Shown piece by piece: positions 1 through 14,059 of a DNA stretch of 64,000 nucleotides (positions are counted from its first letter, which is position 1; each line of letters starts with the position of its first letter). The stretch spans positions 8,937,267 through 9,001,266 of the forward strand of contig NC_087065.1 in assembly GCF_963678635.1 (NCBI RefSeq). Direction: 5' to 3'. Origin of the DNA: Symsagittifera roscoffensis. Taxonomy: Eukaryota > Xenacoelomorpha > Acoela > Convolutidae. The position numbers and the translations under genes were made by a program. Under the pieces are notes generated by a model. The model made no database searches. It saw only the letters and a program-made list of their open reading frames with translations, and was not told the origin of the DNA.

Positions 1-3000
1 AAACGACTCCCATGTTACGCTCAGACAACAAAATTGGACAGAAATTGAAAATAATTCTGTTTTTCCTGCAAAAACATAAAACATTATAATGCAATTGATT
101 CATTATAATAAATTATTTAATATGTAGAAAATCACATTAAAGTGGAAAAAGTTTTTCTACTTTGTTTTTGTTTCTCGTCCTGCAAAATAATGCAAGAATT
201 TTTGCAATTACTGAAGGAGTATTGCGGAAATATAGCAAAGGAGAGTACGGCCTACTCCATCTCTAAACTTATGCTTTCACAAAATGCAAAAAGATTCTGT
301 GAACCTCTAAATCCCTAAATCTTGCCACCTTGCCGCCTTACAACTCGCCATCTCAACATTTGCGTCTCTACCCCCCCCCCCCCCCCCTCCTCCACACACA
401 TACACTTGAACTATACTTTTCCCACTTGACTACCTGAAAAAAGTTACTCGGGTTTTTTAACAGTCGAGGAATGTAGTTCAGACTTCTATAAAGGTCGTGA
501 TTGTTTTTTCTTCCGTTTTTTCTGGAGAAAATTTTTCTTTTTTTTAATTCAGACTCAAACTTAGTTTTTCGCTGTTTGATTTTTGAATTTTTCAAGTCCA
601 ACTCCTTTATTTAAAGAAAAGCATACTCCGCGATCGAACAGCAATAGTATAAATTTCACAAAAAATTATTTGACTTGTAATATCGGAAGCGGAATTAATT
701 TATTCGTTATCTCACTGAGCTTAAAGTTCTACCTATTGTTCCAGTTGAAAATTTACCAAAGAAAACAAATCCATTTTTTTCTGTTCACGTGCGTTTTTTC
801 TATCCTTTTCCAACTTCTTCTTGGCTATGTTGTCACATAATTATTTCCATCCTATTTTTGTCTCACCTGCTTGCATGCTATGCTTTGTTTGTATCGCAAA
901 ATAAAAAGGTGTTGATCATTAGTTATGAGAGATTCCAAATTAGCGAGTTTAAATGTGATATCTTATACTCTTCCAAATTTGAACATTTCAAAGCTGCCAA
1001 TTTTTTTGGTTCCTTCGTTTGTCTTTTTTGTCTCATTGTTTGTCTTTGTTTATACAAAAACTGAGCAATTGCGAGTTCAAGTTAACGAGATCTCCCTCAT
1101 TTAAGAAGAGTAAAAAAAATTTATTTTGATGATTTTTCCTGGTCGAAATTTCTGTCAATATAAACGACTCCCATGTTACGCTCAGACAACAAAATTGGAC
1201 AGAAATTGAAAATAATTCTGTTTTTCCTGCAAAAACATAAAACATTATAATGCAATTGATTCATTATAATAAATTATTTAATATGTAGAAAATCACATTA
1301 AAGTGGAAAAAGTTTTCTCGTCCTGCAAAATAATGCAAGAATTTTTGCAATTACTGAAGGAGTATTGCGGAAATATAGCAAAGGAGAGTACGGCCTACTC
1401 CATCTCTAAACTTATGCTTTCACAAAATGCAAAAAGATTCTGTGAACCTCTAAATCCCTAAATCTTGCCACCTTGCCGCCTTACAACTCGCCATCTCAAC
1501 ATTTGCGTCTCTACCCCCCCCCCCCTCCTCCACACACATACACTTGAACTATACTTTTCCCACTTGACTACCTGAAAAAAGTTACTCGGGTTTTTTAACA
1601 GTCGAGGAATGTAGTTCAGACTTCTATAAAGGTCGTGATTGTTTTTTCTTCCGTTTTTTCTGGAGAAAATTTTTCTTTTTTTTAATTCAGACTCAAACTT
1701 AGTTTTTCGCTGTTTGATTTTTGAATTTTTCAAGTCCAACTCCTTTATTTAAAGAAAAGCATACTCCCCGATCGAACAGCAATAGTATAAATTTCACAAA
1801 AAATTATTTGACTTGTAAAATCGGAAGCGGAATTAATTTATTCGTTATCTCACTGAGCTTAAAGTTCTACCAATTGTTCCAGTTGAAAATTTACCAAAGA
1901 AAACAAATCCCTTTTTTTCTGTTCACGTGCGTTTTTTCTATCCTTTTCCAACTTCTTCTTGGCTATGTTGTCACACAATTAATTCCATCCTATTTTTGTC
2001 TCACTTGCTTGCATGCTATGCTTAGTTTGTATCGCAAACGAAAAAGGTGTTGATCATTAGTTATGAGAGATTCCAAATTAGCGAGTTTCAATGTTATATC
2101 TTATACTCTTCGAAATTTGAACATTTCAAGGCTGCCAATTTTTTGGTTCCTTCGTTTGTTTTTTTTGTCTCATTGTTTGTCTTTGTTTATACAAAAACTG
2201 AGCAATTGCGAGTTCAAGTTAACGAGATCTCCCTCATTTAAGAAGAGTAAAAAAATTTATTTTGATGATTTTTCCTGGTCGAAATTTCTGTCAATATAAA
2301 CGACTCCCATGTTACGCTCAGACAACAAAATTGGACAGAAATTGAAAATAATTCTGTTTTTCCTGCAAAAACATAAAACATTATAATGCAATTGGTTCAT
2401 TATAATAAATTATTTAATATGTAGAAAATCACATTAAAGTGGAAAAAGTTTTTCTACTTTGTTTTTGTTTCTCGTCCTGCAAAATAATGCAAGAATTTTT
2501 GCAATTACTGAAGGAGTATTGCGGAAATATAGCAAAGGAGAGTACGGCCTACTCCATCTCTAAACTTATGCTTTCACAAAATGCAAAAAGATTCTGTGAA
2601 CCTCTAAATCCCTAAATCTTGCCCCCTTGCCGCCTTCACAACTCGCCATCTCAACATTTGCGTCTCTACCCCCCCCCCTCCTCCTCCACACACACACACT
2701 TGAACTATACCTTTCCCACTTGACTACCTGAAAAAAGATAATCAAGTTTTTAACAGTCGAGGAATGTAGTCCAGACTTCTATAAAAATGGTGATTTTTTT
2801 TCTACCGTTTATTCTCGAGAAAATTTTTCCTTTCTTTATGCAGACTCAAACTTAGTTTTTCGCTGTTTGATTTTTTAATTTTTCAAGTCCATCTCATTTA
2901 TTTAAAGAAAAGCATACTCCCCTACCGAACAGCAATAGTATAAATTTCACAACAAAATCATATTGTAATGTCGAAAACGGATTTGATTTATCCGTTATCT

Positions 3001-3586
3001 CACTGAACTTAAAGTTCTACCTATTGTTTCAGTTGAAAATTTACCAAAGACATAAATCCATTTTTTCCTGTTTTCTTGCGTTTTTTACTCTTTTCCAACT
3101 TCTTCTTGGCTATTGTCACATAATTATTTCCATCCTAATTTCGTCTCACCTGCTTGCATGCTATGCTTAGTTTGTATCGCAACATAAAAAGGTGTTGATC
3201 ATTAGTTATGAGAGATTCCAAATTAGCAAATTTCAATGTAATATCTTATAATCTTCGATATTTGAACATTTCAAAGCTGCCAATTTTTTTGGTTACCTCG
3301 TTTGTCTTTTTTGTCTCATTGTTTGTCTTTGTTTATGCAATAATTGAGCAATTGCGAGTTTAAGTTAGCGAGATCTCCCTCATTTAAGAAGAGTAAGAAA
3401 AAATTGATTTTGATGATTTTTCGTGGTCGAACATTCTGTCAATATAAACGACTCCCATGTTACGCTCAGACCACAAAATTGGACAAAAATTGAAAATAAT
3501 TCTGTTTTTCTCTGCAAAAAAATAACACCTTATATTGCTTTTGAATTCCATTATAATAGTTCACGTAAACAGTAGAAAATCAGATT

Positions 3587-3611
3587 AAAGTGGAAAAAAT
3601 TTTTCCACTTT
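3587..3611. repeat. Conserved palindrome inside the satellite monomer
   Basis: AAAGTGGAAAAA and TTTTTCCACTTT form a 12 bp inverted repeat around a single base. It recurs in every B-type monomer (for example near 4745, 8208 and 10525). The A-type copies have tttttctacttt in the right arm, which still pairs as RNA through one G-U. The position is constant in the monomer, just upstream of the GGAG/CTCC segment (ggagagtacggcctactcc). The function is unknown; it may be only a sequence feature of the satellite. Confidence 0.6.
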
Positions 3612-6600
3612 GTTTTTGTTTCGCGTCGTGCAAATTAATGCATGAATTGTTGCAATTATCGAAGGAGTAATGCGGAAATATAGCAAAGGAGAGTACGGCC
3701 TACTCCATCTCTAAACGTATACATTCACAAATTGCAAAAAGATTCTGTGAACCTCTAAATCTCTAAATCTTGCCCCCTTGCCGCCTTACAACTCGCCATC
3801 TCAACATTTGCGTCTCTACCCCCCCCCCCCTCCTCCTCCACACACACACACACTTGAACTATACCTTTCCCACTTGACTACCTGAAAAAAGATAATCAAG
3901 TTTTTAACAGTCGAGGAATGTAGTCCAGACTTCTATAAAAATGGTGATTTTTTTTCTACCGTTTTTTCTCGAGAAAATTTTTCTTTTTTTTATGCAGACT
4001 CAAACTTAGTTTTTCGCTGTTTGATTTTTTAATTTTTCAAGTCCATCTCATTTATTGAAAGAAAAGCATACTCCCCTATCGAACAGCAATAGTATAAATT
4101 TCACAACAAAATCATATTGTAATATCGAAAACGGATTTGATTTATCCGTTATCTCACTGAACTTAAAGTTCTACCTATTGTTTCAGTTGAAAATTTACCA
4201 AAGAACACAAATCCATTTTTTCCTGTTTACTTGCGTTTTTTACTCTTTTCCAACTTCTTCTTTGCTATTGTCACATAATTATTTCCATCCTAATTTCGTC
4301 TCACCTGCTTGCATGCTATGCTTAGTTTGTATCGCATCATAAAAAGGTGTTGATCATTAGTTATGAGAGATTCCAAATTAGCAAATTTCAATGTAATATC
4401 TTATAATCTTCGAAATTTGAACATTTCAAAGCTGCCAATTTTTTTGGTTCCCTCGTTTGTCTTTTTTGTCTCATTGTTTGTCTTTGTTTATACAATAACT
4501 GAGCAATTGCGAGTTTAAGATAGCGAGATCTCCCTTATTTAAGAAGAGTAAGAAAAAATTGATTTTGATGATTTTTCGTGGTCGAACATTCTGTCAATAT
4601 AAACGACTCCCATGTTACGCTCAGACCACAAAATTGGACAAAAATTGAAAATATTTCTGTTTTTCCCTGCAAAAAAATGACAATTTATTTTGCTTTTGAA
4701 TTCCATTATAAAAGTTCATGTAAAAAGTAGAAAATCAGATTAAAGTGGAAAAAATTTTTCCACTTTGTTTTTGTTTCGCGTCGTGCAAATTAATGCATGA
4801 ATTGTTGCAATTATCGAAGGAGTAATGCGGAAATATAGCAAAGGAGAGTACCGCCTACTCCATCTCTAAACTTATACATTCACAAGTTGCAAAAAGATTC
4901 TGTGAACCTCTAAATCTCTAAATCTTGCCCCCTTGCCGCCTTACAACTCGCCATCTCAACATTTGCGTGTCTACCCCCCCCCTCCTCCTCCACACACAAA
5001 AACTTGAAATATACCTTTCCCACTTGACTACCTGAAAAAAGTTAATCAGGTTTTTAACAGTCGAGGAATGTAGTCCAGACTTCTATAAAAGTAGTGATTT
5101 TTTTTCCGTTTTTTCTCGAGAAAATTTTTCTTTTTTTTATTCAGACTCAAACTTAGTTTTTCGCTGTTTGATTTTTGAATTTTTCAAGTCCAACTCCTTT
5201 ATTTAAAGAAAAGCATACTCCCCGATCGAACAACAATAGTACAAATTTCACAAAAAATTATTTGACTTGTAATATCGGAAGCGGAATTAATTTATTTGTT
5301 ATCTCACTGAGCTTAAAGTTCTACCTATTGTTCCAGTTGAAAATTTACCAAAGAAAACAAATCCATTTTTTTCTGTTCACGTGCGTTTTTTCTATCCTTT
5401 TCCAACTTCTTCTTGGCTTTGTTGTCACATAATTATTTCCATCCTATTTTTGTCTCACCTGCTTGCATGCTATGCTTTGTTTGTATCGCAAAATAAAAAG
5501 GTGTTGATCATTAGTTATGAGAGATTCCAAATTAGCGAGTTTAAATGTGATATCTTATACTCTTCGAAATTTGAACATTTCAAAGCTGCCAATTTTTTTG
5601 GTTCCTTCGTTTGTCTTTTTTGTCTCATTGTTTGTCTTTGTTTATACAATAACTGAGCAATTGCGAGTTCAAGTTAACGAGATCTTCCTCATTTAAGAAG
5701 AGTAAAAAAAATTTATTTTGATGATTTTTCCTGGTCGAACTTTCTGTCAATATAAACGACTCTCATGTTACGCTCAGACAACAAAATTGGACAGAAATTG
5801 AAAATAATTCTGTTTTTCCTGCAAAAACATAAAACATTATAATGCAATTGATTCATTATAATAAATTAAGTAATATGAAGAAAATCACATTAAAGTGGAA
5901 AAAGTTTTTCTACTTTGTTTTTGTTTCTCGTCGTGCAAAAAAATGCAAGAATTTTTGCAATTATTGAAGGAGTATTGCGGAAATATAGCAAAGGAGAGTA
6001 CGGCCTACTCCATCTCTAAACTTATGCTTTCACAAGATGCAAAAAGATTCTGTGAACCTCTAAATCCCTAAATCTTGCCACCTTACCGCCTTACAACTCG
6101 CCATCTCAACATTTGCGTCTCTACCCCCCCCCCCCCCCCCCCCCTCCTCCACACACATACACTTGAACTATACTTTTCCCACTTGACTACCTGAAAAAAG
6201 TTACTCGAGTTTTTTAACAGTCGAGGAATGTAGTTCAGACTTCTATAAAGGTCGTGATTGTTTTTTCTTCCGTTTTTTCTGGAGAAAATTTTTCTTTTTT
6301 TTTTATTCAGACTCAAACTTAGTTTTTCGCTGTTTGATTTTTGCATTTTTCAAGTCCAACTCCTTTATTTAAAGAAAAGCATACTCCCCGATCGAACAGC
6401 AATAGTATAAATTTCACAAAAAATTATTTGACTTGTAATATCGGAAGCGGAATTAATTTATTCGTTATCTCACTGAGCTTAAAGTTCTACCTATTGTTCC
6501 AGTTGAAAATTTACCAAAGAAAACAAATCCATTTTTTTCTGTTCACGTGCGTTTTTTCTATCCTTTTCCAACTTCTTCTTGGCTATGTTGTCACATAATT

Positions 6601-9600
6601 ATTTCCATCCTATTTTTGTCTCACCTGCTTGCATGCTATGCTTTGTTTGTATCGCAAAATAAAAAGGTGTTGATCATTAGTTATGAGAGATTCCAAATTA
6701 GCGAGTTTAAATGTGATATCTTATACTCTTCCAAATTTGAACATTTCAAAGCTGCCAATTTTTTTGGTTCCTTCGTTTGTCTTTTTTGTCTCATTGTTTG
6801 TCTTTGTTTATACAATAACTGAGCAATTGCGAGTTCAAGTTAACGAGATCTCCCTCATTTAAGAAGAGTAAAAAAAATTTATTTTGATGATTTTTCCTGG
6901 TCGAACTTTCTGTCAATATAAACGACTCCCATGTTACGCTCAGACAACAAAATTGGACAGAAATTGAAAATAATTCTGTTTTTCCTGCAAAAACATAAAT
7001 TATTATAATGCAATTGATTCATTATAATAAATTATGTAATATGTAGAAAATCACATTAAAGTGGAAAAAGTTTTTCTACTTTGTTTTTGTTTCTCGTCCT
7101 GCAAAATAATGCAAGAATTTTTGCAATTACTGAAGGAGTATTGCGGAAATATAGCAAAGGAGAGTACGGCCTACTCCATCTCTAAACTTATGCTTTCACA
7201 AAATGCAAAAAGATTCTGTGAACCTCTAAATCCCTAAATCTTGCCCCCTTGCCGCCTTACAACTCGCCGTCTCAACATTTGCGTCTCTACCCCCCCCCCT
7301 CCTCCACACACAAAAACTTGAACTATACCTTTCCCACTTGAATACCTGAAAAAAGATAATCAAGTTTTTAACAGTCGAGGAATGTAGTCCAGACTTCTAT
7401 AAAAATGGTGATTTTTTTTTCTACCGTTTTTTCTCGAGAAAATTTTTCTTTTTTTTATGCAGACTCAAACTTAGTTTTTCGCTGTTTGATTTTTTAATTT
7501 TTCAAGTCCATCTCATTTATTGAAAGAGAAGCATACTCCCCTATCGAACAGCAATAGTATAAATTTCACAACAAAATCATATTGTAATATCGAAAACGGA
7601 TTTGATTTATCCGTTATCTCACTGAACTTAAAGTTCTACCTATTGTTTCAGTTGAAAATTTACCAAAGAACACAAATCCATTTTTTCCTGTTTGCTTGCG
7701 TTTTTTACTCTTTTCCAACTTCTTCTTGGCTATTGTCACATAATTATTTCCATCCTAATTTCGTCTCACCTGCTTGCATGCTATGCTTAGTTTGTATCGC
7801 AACATAAAAAGGTGTTGATCATTAGTTATGAGAGATTCCAAATTAGCAAATTTCAATGTAATATCTTATAATCTTCGAAATTTGAACATTTCAAAGCTGC
7901 CAATTTTTTTGGTTCCCTCGTTTGTCTTTTTTGTCTCATTGTTTGTCTTTGTTTATACAATAACTGAGCAATTGCGAGTTTAAGTTAGCGAGATCTCCCT
8001 TATTTAAGAAGAGTAAGAAAAAATTGATTTTGATGATTTTTCATGTTCGAACATTCTGTCAATATAAACGACTCCCATGTTACGCTCAGACCACAAAATT
8101 GGACAAAAATTGAAAATAATTCTGTTTTTCCCTGCAAAAAAATAACAAGTTATATTGCTTTTGAATTCCATTATAATAGTTCATGTAAAAAGTAGAAAAT
8201 CAGATTAAAGTGGAAAAAATTTTTCCACTTTGTTTTTGTTTCGCGTCGTGCAAATTAATGCATGAATTGTTGCAATTATCGAAGGAGTAATGCGGAAATA
8301 TAGCAAAGGAGAGTACCGCCTACTCCATCTCTAAACTTATACATTCACAAATTGCAAAAAGATTCTGTGAACCTCTAAATCTCTAAATCTTGCCCCCTTG
8401 CCGCCTAACAACTCGCCATCTCAACATTTGCGTCTCTACTGCCCCCCCCCTCCTCCTCCACACACAAAAACTTGAACTATACCTTTCCCACTTGACTACC
8501 TGAAAAAAGTTAATCAGGTTTTTAACAGTCGAGGAATGTAGTCCAGACTTCTATAAAAGTAGTGATTTTTTTTCCGTTTTTTCTCGAGAAAATTTTTCTT
8601 TTTTTTATTCAGACTCAAACTTAGTTTTTCGCTGTTTGATTTTTGAATTTTTCAAGTCCAACTCCTTTATTTAAAGAAAAGCATACTCCCCGATCGAACA
8701 GCAATAGTATAAATTTCACAAAAAATTATTTGACTTGTAATATCGGAAGCGGAATTAATTTATTGGTTAACTCACTGAGCTTAAAGTTCTACCTATTGTT
8801 CCAGTTGAAAATGTACCAAAGAAAACAAATCCATTTTTTTCTGTTCACGTGCGTTTTTTCTATCCTTTTCCAACTTCTTCTTGGCTTTGTTGTCACATAA
8901 TTATTTCCATCCTATTTTTGTCTAACCTGCTTGCATGCTATGCTTTGTTTGTATCGCAAAATAAAAAGGTGTTGATCATTAGTTATGAGAGATTCCAAAT
9001 TAGCGAGTTTAAATGTGATATCTTATACTCTTCGAAATTTGAACATTTCAAAGCTGCCAATTTTTTTGGTTCCTTCGTTTGTCTTTTTTGTCTCATTGTT
9101 TGTCTTTGTTTATACAATAACTGAGCAATTGCGATTTCAAGTTAACGAGATCTTCCTCATTTAAGAGGAGTAAAAAAAATTTATTTTGATGATTTTTCCT
9201 GGTCGAATTTTCTGTCAATATAAACGACTCCCATGTTACGCTCAGACAACAAAATTGGACAGAAATTGAAAATAATTCTGTTTTTCCTGCAAAAACATAA
9301 AACATTATAATGCAATTGATTCATTATCATAAATTATGTAAGATGAAGAAAATCACATTAAAGTGGAAAAAGTTTTTCTACTTTGTTTTTGTTTCTCGTC
9401 GTGCAAAATAATGCAAGAATTTTTGCAATTATTGAAGGAGTATTGCGGAAATATAGCAAAGGAGAGTACGGCCTACTCCATCTCTAAACTTATGCTTTCA
9501 CAAAATGCAAAAAGATTCTGTGAAGCTCTAAATCCCTAAATCTTGCCCCCTTGCCGCCTTCACAACTCGCCATCTCAACATTTGCGTCTCTACCCCCCCC

Positions 9601-11891
9601 TCCTCCTCCACACACACACACACACACACACACTTGAACTATACCTTTCCCACTTGACTACCTGAAAAAAGATAATCAAGTTTTTAACAGTCGAGGAATG
9701 TAGTCCAGACTTCTATAAAAATGGGGATTTTTTTTCTATCGTTTTTTCTCGAGAAAATTTTTTCTTTTTTTTATGCAGACTCAAACTTAGTTTTTCGCTG
9801 TTTGATTTTTTAATTTTTCAAGTCCATCTCATTTATTGAAAGAAAAGCATACTCCCCTATCGAACAGCAATAGTATAAATTTCACAACAAAATCATATTG
9901 TAATATCGAAAACGGATTTGATTTATCCGTTATCTCACTGAACTTAAAAATCTACCTATTGTTTCAGTTGAAAATTTACCAAAGAACACAAATCCATTTT
10001 TTCCTGTCTACTTGCGTTTTTTGCTCTTTTCCAACTTCTTCTTGGCTATTGTCACATAATTATTTCCATCCTAATTTTGTCTCACCTGCTTGCATGCTAT
10101 GCTTAGTTTGTATCGCAACATAAAAAGGTGTTGATCATTAGTTATGAGAGATTCCAAATTAGCAAATTTCAATGTAATATCTTATAATCTTCGAAATTTG
10201 AACATTTCAAAGCTGCCAATTTTTTTGGTTCCCTCGTTTGTCTTTTTTGTCTCATTGTTTGTCTTTGTTTATTTAATAACTGAGCAATTTCGAGTTTAAG
10301 TTAGCGAGATCTCCCTCATTTAAGAAGAGTAAGAAAAAAATGATTTTGATGATTTTTCGTGGTCGAACATTCTGTCAATATAAACAACTCCCATGTTACG
10401 CTCAGACCACAAAATTGGACAAAAATTGAAAATAATTCTGTTTTTCCCTGCAAAAAAAATAACACCTTATATTGCTTTTGAATTCCATTATAATAGTTCA
10501 TGTAAAAAGTAGAAAATCAGATTAAAGTGGAAAAAATTTTTCCACTTTGTTTTTGTTTCGCGTCGTGCAAATTAATGCAAGAATTGTTGCAATTTTCGAA
10601 GGAGTAATGCGGAAATATAGCAAAGGAGAGTACGGCCTACTCCATCTCTAAACTTATACATTCACAAATTGCAAAAAGATTCTGTGAACCTCTAAATCCC
10701 TAAATCTTGCCCCCTTGCCGCCTTACAACTCGCCATCTCAACATTTGCGTCTCTACCCCCCCTCCTCCTCCACACACAAAAACTTGAACTATACCTTTCC
10801 CACTTGACTACCTGAAAAAAGTTAATCAGGTTTTTAACAGTCGAGGAATGTAGTCCAGACTTCTATAAAAGTAGTGATTTTTTTTCCGTTCTTTCTTGAG
10901 AAAATTTTTCTTTTTTTTATGCAGACTCAAACTTTGTTTTTTGCTGTTTGATTTTTTAATTTTTCAAGTCCAACTCATTTATTGGAAGAAAAGCATACTC
11001 CCCTATCGAACAGCAATAGTATAAATTTCACAAAAAAATCATATTGTAAAATCGAAAACGGAATTGATTTATCCGTTATCTCACTGAACTTAAAGTTCTA
11101 CCTATTGTTTCAGTTGAAAATTTACCAAAGAACACAAATCCATTTTTTCCTATTTAGTTGCGTTTTTTTTTCGTTTTCCGACTTCTTCTTGGCTATGTTG
11201 TCACATAATTATTTCCATCCTATTTTTGTCTCACTGCATGTTATGCTTAGTTTGTATCGCAACATAAAAGGTGTTGATCATTAGTTATGAGAGATTCCAA
11301 ATATGCGAGTTTCTATTTGATATATTATATTCTTCCAAATTCGATCGTTTCAAAACTGCCAATTTTTTGGTTCCCTTGTTTCTCTTGTTTGTCTCATTGT
11401 TTGTCTTTAATTATATAATAACTGAGCCATTGCGTATATAATTTAGCGAGATCTCCCGCATTTAAGAAAAATAAGCAAAGTTGATTATAATTGATTTTCG
11501 TGTTCGAACATTTTGTCAATATAATCGACTCCCATGTTACACTCAGACAACAAAAATGGACAAAAAAATTTTCTATTTTCCCAGCAAAAACATCACACCT
11601 TATATTGCTTTTGAATTCCATTATAATAGTTCATGTAAAAAGTAGAAAATCAGATTAAAGTGGAAAAAATTTTTCTACTTTGTTTTTGTTTCGCGTCGTG
11701 CAAAATAATGCAAGAACTTTTGCAATTATCGAAGGAGTAATGCGGAAATATAGCAAAGGAGAGTACGGCCTACTCCTTCTCTATACTTATACTTTCACAA
11801 ATTGCAAAAAGATTCTGTTGTGAACCTCTTAATCCCTAAATCTTGTCCCCTTACCGCCTTACAACTCGCCATCTCAATATTTGCCTCTCTA

Positions 11892-14050
11892 CCCCCCCCC
11901 CCCCCCCCCGCCTCCTCCGCACACACACACACACTTGATTTATACCTTTCCCACTTGACTACCTGAAAAAAGTTAATCAAGTTTTTAGCAGTCGAGGAAT
12001 GTAGTCCAGACTTCTATAAAAGTCGTGATTGTTTTTTCTTCCGTTTTTTCTCGAGAAATTTTTTTTCTAGTCAGACCCAAACTTAGTTTTTGCTGTTTGA
12101 TTTTTGAATTTTTCAAGTCCAACTCATTTATTGAAAGAAAAGCATACTCCCCTATCGAACAGCAATAGTATAAGTTTCACAAAAAAAATCATATTGTAAT
12201 ATCGAAAACGAATTAATTTATCCGTTATCTCACTGAACTTAAAGTTCTACCTATTGTTTCAGTTGAAAATGTACCAAAGAACACAAATCCATTTTTTCCT
12301 GTTTGCGTTTTTTACTCTTTTCCAACTTCTTCTTAGCTATTTTGTCACATAATTTTTTCCATCCTATTTTTGTCTCACCTGCTTGCATGCTATGCTTAGT
12401 TTGTATCGCAAACGAAAAAGGTGTTTATCATTAGTTAGGAGAGAGTCTAAATTAGCGAGTTTCAATGTGATATCTTATACTCTTCGAAATTTGAACATTT
12501 CAAAGCTGCCAATTTTTTTGGTTCCTTCATTTGTCTTTTTTGTTTCATTGTTTGTCTTTGTTTATACAATAACTGAGCAATTGCGAATTTAAGTTAGGCG
12601 AGATCTTCCTCATTTAAGAAAAGTAAGAAAAATTGATTTTGATTATTTTTTTGTGTTCGAACATTCTGTCAATATAAACGACTCCCATGTTACGCTCAGA
12701 CAACAAAATTGGGCAGAAATTGAAAATAATTCTGTTTTTCCCTGCAAAAAATCAATTATTACTTTTACAATTATCAAAGGAGTAATGCGGAAATTTAGCA
12801 AAGGAGAGTACGGCCTAGTCCATCTCTAAACTTATACTTTTTCACAAATTGCAAAAAGATTCTGTTAACCTCTAATTCTCTTAAATTTGTGCCCTTGTTC
12901 GCCTTACAACCCCCATCTTAACATTTTACCTCTCTGCCCCCCTCCCACACCTGATTTATCCATCTCCCAACATACAGCCTGAAAAAAAGTTAGTCAAGTT
13001 TTTTTAACAGTCGTGAAATGTAGTCCAGGACTTCTATATAGGTCGTGGTTGTTTTTTCTTCCGTTTTTTCTCAAAAAAAATCTTCTTTTTTGTTCAGACT
13101 CAAATTTAATTTTTCGCAATTTGAATTTTGAATTTTGAAGTTCAGTTCATTTTCTTTGGTGGAAGGAAGGCATACTCCTCTATCGAACAGCCGTAGCATA
13201 ATTGTCACAAAAAAATCAACTTGTAATACCGAAAACGAAATTATTTTATCCGTCATCTCACTGTACTTAAAGTTCTACCTATTGTTCCAGTTGAAAATTT
13301 ACCTAAAAAAAAACAAATTCAATTTTTTCTGTTCACTTGCGTTTTTTTGTTCTCTTCCAAATTCTTCTTGGCTATGTTGTCACATAATTATTTCCGTCTT
13401 GTTTTTGTCTCACCTGCTTGCATGCTATGCTTAGACTGTATTGCAAACGAAAAAAGTGTTGATCATTAGATAGGAGAGATTACAATTTAGCGAGCTTCTA
13501 TGTGATATCTTATAATCATCGAAACTCGATTGTTTCAGACTGCCATTTTTTTTTGAATCCTTTGTCTTTTTTTGTCTCCTTATTTGTCTTTGTTTATACA
13601 TTAACTGAGCAATTGCGTGGTTAAATTAGCGAGCTCTCCCGCATTTAAGAACAGTAAGAAAATTGGTTAGAATAATTCTCAAAATAATCGACTCCCATGT
13701 TACGCTCAGACAAAAAATTTGGACAAAAATAGAAAAAAATTCTGTTTTTCTCTGCAAAAACATAACACATTATAATGCATTTGAATTCCTTTATAATAGT
13801 TTATGTAATAAGTAGAAAATTAAAGTGAAAAGTTTTTTCTACTTTCTTTTTGTTTCGCGTCGTGCATATAAATGTGAGAACTTTGGCAATCATCAAAAAA
13901 GTAATGCGGAATTTTAGCAAAGGAGAGTACGGCCTACTCCATCTCTAAACTTGTTTTTCACAAATTGCAAAAAGATTCTGTTAACCGCTAATTCCCTAAA
14001 GTTTGCTCCCTTGCCGCCTTACAACCCCCATCTCAATATTTGCCTCTCTA
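11892..14050. repeat. Diverged edge monomers of the satellite
   Basis: The last two monomers align with the others along their length but carry many more substitutions. There is also a deletion of roughly 130 bp after 12750, where ctgcaaaaaatcaattatt joins directly to the gcaattatc region. Divergence rises towards the array edge, the usual pattern when unequal exchange homogenises the interior of an array better than its margin. The array ends at ctctacc (14045-14051), exactly where a new poly-C tract would start. Confidence 0.85.
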
Positions 14051-14059
14051 CCGAAATTT

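Larger units (their letters stand above)
1..14050. repeat. ~1.15 kb satellite array, 12 monomers plus a partial one
   Basis: Tandem head-to-tail repeats fill the first 14 kb. Each monomer is best cut at the poly-C/(CA)n tract. With that cut, monomers start near 371, 1514, 2669, 3819, 4974, 6124, 7290, 8442, 9593, 10756, 11892 and 12937, and 1-370 is the tail of an earlier one. Lengths are about 1136-1166 bp, except 1045 and 1114 for the last two. Two main sequence types are visible: A (ttgacttgtaatatcgg) and B (aaatcatattgtaatatcg). Their order is A A B B A A B A B, followed by diverged copies. Short open frames recur in every copy, but they carry indels, have no recognisable domain and are rich in Phe and Leu from T-rich DNA, so I do not call them genes. 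No transposase or reverse transcriptase is encoded in a monomer. Confidence 0.95.

Noticed and set aside
368-2300. Recurrent 60-110 codon open frames in the satellite (both strands)
   Set aside because: They come from the repeat itself, are Phe/Leu/Lys-rich from T/A runs, are broken by indels in several copies, and show no domain or codon bias.
1-14050. CRISPR-like or telomeric interpretation of the repeats
   Set aside because: Period ~1.15 kb with no short direct repeats and unique spacers, and no telomeric hexamer runs; the sequence is clearly eukaryotic.
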